In this document: positions 49,590-53,105 of the stretch, piece by piece
Position numbering within the stretch: the stretch's first letter is position 1
Layout of the letters: each line of letters begins with the position of its first letter
Source of the DNA: a virus
DNA: 53,105 nt
Reading direction: 5' to 3' (one strand)
Virus record (IMG/VR): IMGVR_UViG_3300028837_001657
Coordinates: 1 to 53,105 of that record
Made by a program: the position numbers and the translations under genes
Notes under the pieces: generated by a model
The model's database searches: none
Told to the model about the DNA's origin: nothing
Seen by the model: the letters and a program-made list of their open reading frames with translations, nothing else

Positions 49590-50080
49590 TCAATCCTTTC
49601 TTCCTATGATGATGTACTCGTGCTTGAACACGGAGAACCCGCCAGCCAAGGCGCGGTAGCGCCATAGGCGGGCTTGCTGGCCGAGCCCTTGTTCGTTGCC
49701 TCGGATGTCCTTGACAATCATAGACTTGATAGCAAGGCCCAGGTCCTGCATCGCTACTGCCGCCCAGGCGCTCAAAGGTTGCAACATGCCATCGTGATAG
49801 GTATCTCCGATTACCACCGCGATAAACCCGCCTGGCCGGACCAGTTCTCGGGCATAATGGATCACATGCCTCAGTCGTACATTGAACAGATACGGCGTCT
49901 GCATCTGAGACAGGTCCTGCTCGTCGTCTGTGAACTTGATCGCCTTGTGGTAAGGTGGATGCAAGATGACTAAGTCGGCCGTTGGGCGCCCGCACAACTG
50001 CTGCGCGGCTGTGTTGACCGTGCTCAAGATGTCGGCCATCGCGGAGTTGCCTTGCCGTAGGAGGATGTCGTCGGCGTCCC
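49590..50080 (-). CDS. DNA methyltransferase, C-terminal frame (motif IV half)
   Basis: Translated from about 50080 the frame reads DADDILLRQGNSAMADILS and continues to 49590, with DLVILHPPYH (motif IV, catalytic PPY) and LVRPGGFIAVVIGDTYHDG. This is the missing half of the methyltransferase begun at 50380. An internal ATG at 50039 could start it, but the pattern is continuous with the upstream frame if ribosomes slip at GGGG (50078-50081). The methyltransferase would be of the N6-adenine or N4-cytosine type. Confidence 0.65.
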
Positions 50081-50380
50081 CAGGTGATCAGCAAGCCAGG
50101 CCAGGACGGTCGGGTCAATGTCTATCCCGATGCACTTACGTCTGTAACGTGCACAGACGAAAGCGGTAGTGCCTGAGCCAACGAACATGTCAAGCACCAG
50201 GTCACCTCGTCGGGTATAGCGCCACACCAGTTGCTCTGCAACTTGGGGAATGAAGGCCCCTCGAAAGTTGGGCATCTTCGGGTATGAGTCATCTCTGCGC
50301 TCGATCGACCAGAGCGAATCGGTCCAGATGTGGTCGTACTCACGCCACCTACTTAGGTCAAGATCGTTGTAGGCAGGCAT
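50024..50380 (-). CDS. DNA methyltransferase, N-terminal frame (motif I half)
   Basis: I chose ATG 50380 (GAGAGAG upstream). The first 118 residues carry FRGAFIPQVAEQLVWRYTRRGDLVLDMFVGSGTTAFVCAR with motif I DMFVGSGTT at 64-72 (SAM binding), followed by KCIGIDIDP. After residue 97 the frame diverges from family pattern and terminates. The natural continuation lies one base back in the -1 frame, at CTG GGG ACG near 50078-50081. The intact enzyme would be about 265 residues. Confidence 0.65.
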   Translation of the reverse strand: MPAYNDLDLSRWREYDHIWTDSLWSIERRDDSYPKMPNFRGAFIPQVAEQLVWRYTRRGDLVLDMFVGSGTTAFVCARYRRKCIGIDIDPTVLAWLADHLGTPTTSSYGKATPRWPTS

Positions 50381-50792
50381 CTTCTCTCTCAACTTTCTGC
50401 GTCAACTTGATCGCTCGCGCCATGACCGTGTTAGGAGGCCATTGGGCAAAGTAAGCTGGGCCTACCTCCCCTTTAGCAACGGTTTCCACGTAGCAAATTG
50501 GAGGAAGCGGCTTGATCAGCCCTTTGACCTCACATTCCCAAATTTCCCTGCGCCAACCCGACACCTTCGGGAAGAATCCCCCCGACGCGGAGAATGCTTG
50601 GGCATGCTCAACGGCCCCAAAAGCAGTTAAGTGGTACCCCTGGCGAGCTAACCACGGAGACGCATTGCTCCACAAGCCAGGGACATACTCGACTTCTGCA
50701 TCGCCGTGAGCCTTGGCAGAGAAGTACCACCGCTGTTCAGTGGGTACCGATACGTGAAAACGGACAACCTTGTATGCAATTTGCTTAGTCAT
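50358..50792 (-). CDS. Hypothetical protein, 144 residues
   Basis: ATG 50792 follows GGAGGAAGC; the longer frame from 50948 overlaps the upstream gene. The product has aromatic beta segments (VPTEQRWYFSAKAHGDAEVEYVPGLWSN) and a short charged C-terminus, and overlaps the methyltransferase start. No known family. Confidence 0.5.
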   Translation of the reverse strand: MTKQIAYKVVRFHVSVPTEQRWYFSAKAHGDAEVEYVPGLWSNASPWLARQGYHLTAFGAVEHAQAFSASGGFFPKVSGWRREIWECEVKGLIKPLPPICYVETVAKGEVGPAYFAQWPPNTVMARAIKLTQKVEREDACLQRS

Positions 50793-51327
50793 GCTTCCTC
50801 CGTTCTTCATCCTGTCTCTGGCGAAGAATGCGCGTGCGCACAGTCCACAACGCCCTGCGTAGTACTTCACGACTGTGCTCGCGACCAAGTTCCGGCCACT
50901 TGTCGGCAAGGTCGTCCATCCACGCTTTCCAGGTAAGCTGAGACTCACCTATGAAACCTGCGATAGTCCGAGAGCACAAGGACCCGGGCGGGATCTCTCC
51001 AACCAGGAGCAATGCGCGCTCATAAGCCTCGCGCTTGTCAAGACGGCGGAACCTGTTCGACGGGTCAAATAGGTAAGGCTTCTCGGCCAAAGAGATCGAG
51101 GGGAGTTCGGGCACCTGCTCTTGCGCTGCCTCAAATGCAGCCAAGATGATCGGCTCCAGGCCGTACCACAGGTAGGCCAGGATGCGCTCCCACTCAGTTT
51201 GATCCATGTCACGGATAGCCAGCCAAGCCTGCGTCGCCTCAGGGCTATCTCCGGCTTTGCGCAAGGATGTATGGACGCCTTCTCCCAATGTGTCACGCAC
51301 GGGAGATAGATCAACTGGAGGTGACAT
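50785..51327 (-). CDS. Protein with C-terminal domain shared with the upstream gene
   Basis: I chose ATG 51327. The C-terminal 80 residues resemble those of the upstream gene: FRRLDKREAYERALLLVGEIP, LTWKAWMDDLADKWPELGREHSREVLRRAL. The N-terminal part is different. The shared pattern LDKR-x-AYE, W, P-x-L-x-x-x-H-x-REV is regular, so the pair likely arose by duplication plus a changed N-terminus. Function unknown. Confidence 0.55.
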   Translation of the reverse strand: MSPPVDLSPVRDTLGEGVHTSLRKAGDSPEATQAWLAIRDMDQTEWERILAYLWYGLEPIILAAFEAAQEQVPELPSISLAEKPYLFDPSNRFRRLDKREAYERALLLVGEIPPGSLCSRTIAGFIGESQLTWKAWMDDLADKWPELGREHSREVLRRALWTVRTRILRQRQDEERRKHD

Positions 51328-51898
51328 TTTCCGCCTCTTTCTGTGCTTTTGCTCGTCTGCTTCGGTCGACACGGAAGGCCTGATTCACCACTTCGCGGAC
51401 GTGCGTTTTCTCCAAGTCCGGATACCTTTCTGTGATGACCTCTTCCACCGTTGACCATTGAAGCGAAAACTTGGCCTTGAACCGAGACATAGGCAGGACT
51501 GCTTTCATGACTACGCGGTCGGGCTGTTGCCTTACGATGCATAAAGCCACTTCGTATGCCGATCGCTTGTCCGGTAGCCGGAAAGTATTAGTTGAATCCC
51601 AACCAGTAGGAAGCACCTGACGGGCATAGTATACAGGTTCAGTTGCTCCTCGCACGGTGAATTCTTGCGGAGGTTGATCTGCCATTGCCAAGCAGACCAC
51701 CAGGACGGTGACTTCGCCTCCCCGATAGGCCAGGCAGTCCGTAGTACAGCCGTCGTCCCAAGCGGCCACGGATTTCTCTGCTGCCGCTTGTGCAGTTGTT
51801 GCGTAAACCTGTGATACACAGGCAAGATCATCTACGGGCGCTACCTCCCAAAGGAAGGCGTACCTCCCACAGACACTACACTCATCAAATATGCTCAT
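51311..51898 (-). CDS. Protein with Cys-rich N-terminus and C-terminal domain shared with the downstream gene
   Basis: ATG 51898 follows TCAGGAGAATAGAACC. The 195-residue product starts SIFDECSVCGRYAFLWEV, possibly a metal-binding start, and ends in FRLPDKRSAYEVALCIVRQQ and YPDLEKTHVREVVNQAF. That last part matches the downstream gene product's C-terminus. The middle is a mixed domain. No biochemical role is known. Confidence 0.55.
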   Translation of the reverse strand: MSIFDECSVCGRYAFLWEVAPVDDLACVSQVYATTAQAAAEKSVAAWDDGCTTDCLAYRGGEVTVLVVCLAMADQPPQEFTVRGATEPVYYARQVLPTGWDSTNTFRLPDKRSAYEVALCIVRQQPDRVVMKAVLPMSRFKAKFSLQWSTVEEVITERYPDLEKTHVREVVNQAFRVDRSRRAKAQKEAENVTSS

Positions 51899-51902
51899 GG
51901 TT

Positions 51903-52439
51903 CTATTCTCCTGAGTCAACACGAATGGTCAAAGCCCACACTTGCGGGTTGTTGACAAAGCGAGTTCCTGGCTTCGTGTGAATGCTGTCCCATAAACGTG
52001 CAAAAGCATAGCGTTCCATCATCTTCGCAGTTTCACGGATAGTCGCAGCATCCACGTGTTTTATCAAAGGGGCAGGCTCAATGCCTTCAGCGCGACAATC
52101 GGCGAAACTGATGTCCTTTACCCACTCGCGACATATCGCCAGGATGCGGAAGCGCCCGACGGCCTTCACGCCCCTGCCTGGTTGCAAGGCATAGGTTTTG
52201 TCCTTGTACGCACCTAAGGCAACGTGCCATTTTAGAGTGTATAGTCGTCGAAGTATGATCAAAGGTGCGCGCACGGTCTGGTGTTGCGCAAGCCTCCGGT
52301 CTTGGATACCTTTCACGTCGCGCCAAACGGCGAAGACATTGCCCGCAGCATCTACAGACGCGAACTCGTTAGGCTGCACTAGCCGGCGCGTTTGAGTTTT
52401 CTCCCTGCGGAGTACCTGTTCCCATTGTCTGAAGATCAT
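51903..52439 (-). CDS. ASCH/PUA-domain protein
   Basis: ATG 52439 follows GAGGAGGAAC. The 178-residue protein begins MIFRQWEQVLRREKTQTRRL, a classic ASCH start, and carries KDKTYALQPGRGVKAVGRFRIL in its second third, much like the ASCH-type gene at 47302-48171. The C-terminal half is helical. The ASCH fold is widely found in phages and may bind RNA or modified nucleotides. Confidence 0.65.
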   Translation of the reverse strand: MIFRQWEQVLRREKTQTRRLVQPNEFASVDAAGNVFAVWRDVKGIQDRRLAQHQTVRAPLIILRRLYTLKWHVALGAYKDKTYALQPGRGVKAVGRFRILAICREWVKDISFADCRAEGIEPAPLIKHVDAATIRETAKMMERYAFARLWDSIHTKPGTRFVNNPQVWALTIRVDSGE

Positions 52440-52662
52440 GTTCCTCCTCCTGAGGTATGAGCAGATGTCGGAAGTCAAGTTGTAACAACTCTGCAGGCAC
52501 GTGCGCCGCTACAGTGGCATACTCTTGCCACAGATCGCCCAGTTGCTCCGGCCAGGCAGACGGGTGAATAGCGTCCGCCCAGCGATCAATCTCCCGGGCA
52601 AGCCTGTTGACCTCTGCAACCCAAGCATCAACGGTCACGAGTTTGCTAACGTTAACAGTCAA
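52369..52662 (-). CDS. Hypothetical acidic protein, about 97 residues
   Basis: The start is uncertain: TTG 52662 after AGGTG is favoured over TTG 52698. The product is helical with LTVNVSKLVTVDAWVAEVNR and a Gln/Leu-rich middle (WPEQLGDLWQEYATVAAHV). It overlaps the ASCH gene by about 70 bases. Function unknown. Confidence 0.4.
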   Translation of the reverse strand: MTVNVSKLVTVDAWVAEVNRLAREIDRWADAIHPSAWPEQLGDLWQEYATVAAHVPAELLQLDFRHLLIPQEEEHDLQTMGTGTPQGENSNAPASAA

Positions 52663-53105
52663 CGTGATACACCTGGAGACATGTTTGCGGTGATGCAACC
52701 GACGTAGTAATCGAGGGCCTCCGTGTAGGTCATCTCTTGGAGTATTTCATCTAACTGCGTAAGCCTCGTATCGGTCAGGCCCCGAGTGAAGAAAGACGAG
52801 TTCAGTTGAGTGATCAGGCCGAACAAGGTGCTTTGGTAAGCATCCATCGACGTCATGCGAGCCACGAAAAGACCGGGAGCCATGTTTTCGCCTTCACGCA
52901 TTGGGACAGGTTCTCCTTGCTCGCAAGGACGAGACAATGGATTGACAGCCTCGATGGTTCGGGCATACGTCCACCGCAACCATGCATCATGGTCGATGCA
53001 CAACAAATCATCCGCGTCGGCTTGATCAACGACCCACTCCCACACCATCCCGCCGCAGTTCTCCCATATAATCCTAATCCCATGCCGGACCGTGAAGTCA
53101 TGCAG
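52659..53105 (-). CDS. 5'-truncated hypothetical protein at the right edge
   Basis: The frame is open to the right edge; an internal ATG at 53048 may not be the true start. The visible part has VWEWVVDQADADDLLCIDHDAWLRWTYAR and a helical C-terminus with LTQLDEILQEMTYTEALDYYVGC. No known domain. The gene continues outside the window, so the left-going operon begins farther upstream. Confidence 0.45.
   Translation of the reverse strand: MHDFTVRHGIRIIWENCGGMVWEWVVDQADADDLLCIDHDAWLRWTYARTIEAVNPLSRPCEQGEPVPMREGENMAPGLFVARMTSMDAYQSTLFGLITQLNSSFFTRGLTDTRLTQLDEILQEMTYTEALDYYVGCITANMSPGVSR

Noticed and set aside
1-53105. CRISPR array
   Set aside because: Iterons are irregularly spaced, inverted between copies and too short; the pentamer array lacks constant spacers. 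Neither is CRISPR-like.
1-53105. tRNA genes and integrase
   Set aside because: No cloverleaf or GTTCGA-type T-loop and no tyrosine or serine recombinase motif was noticed by eye; a scan with a tRNA model would decide.

Overview
The window is most of the genome, or a large contig, of a tailed bacteriophage with a siphovirus-like plan. The plus strand (1-32,700) carries virion and lysis genes: head-tail connector proteins, portal, MuF-type minor head protein, tail tube, frameshifted tail chaperone, a 1,270-residue tape measure, distal tail proteins, tail spike and fibres, holin and a large endolysin. The minus strand (53,105 down to 32,780) carries small densely packed genes for DNA metabolism and host takeover. 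No integrase, tRNA, CRISPR array or insertion sequence was seen. Terminase, head protease and major capsid protein are not recognisable here and probably lie outside the window. Genes run off both edges. The host cannot be read from the sequence. The G+C-rich composition, strong Shine-Dalgarno sites and families such as DUF2227 and HAS-barrel proteins are compatible with a Chloroflexota- or Cyanobacteria-like host, but this is only inference.

Right-going genes. 1-7.5 kb holds neck and decoration-type proteins interrupted by an accessory block (1.2-4.6 kb) with membrane, basic, coiled-coil and DUF5662 proteins. 7.6-8.5 kb holds tiny membrane or secreted proteins behind a strong hairpin. 8.8-13.9 kb holds adhesin-like proteins, including an 856-residue protein built from about 44 copies of an 18-residue repeat. 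Portal and minor head genes follow unusually late (13.9-16.5 kb). A 350-bp control region (16.51-16.86 kb) then precedes the tail operon, which ends with a lysin carrying two glycosidase modules around an amidase.

Left-going genes. Upstream (53.1-46.6 kb) lie a small-protein set, two ASCH-domain proteins, a DNA methyltransferase split over two frames, a Cas4/RecB-like nuclease and a HAS-barrel protein. A clear sigma70-type promoter overlapped by a 7-bp inverted repeat drives a ribbon-helix-helix gene at 46.5 kb, followed by a DUF5131 protein, RuvC-like resolvase, zinc-ribbon proteins, a membrane protein with a possible DNA-binding tail, an FtsK-type ATPase and a radical-SAM protein. A second block (37.3-32.8 kb) starts at an inverted near-copy of the 16.5-kb control region and encodes coiled-coil proteins, a second ATPase, a proteasome-like hydrolase and a conserved phage protein preceded by about 480 bp of degenerate pentanucleotide repeats. 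It ends at a strong terminator facing the lysin gene.

The most striking feature is the pair of about 350-bp inverted control regions. Each has four CCCCCAGATGTAGGGG iterons with identical 32/69/32 spacing, a TATAAT box and a conserved leader, and they point at each other across 20 kb. They probably co-regulate the tail/lysis operon and the left terminal operon.
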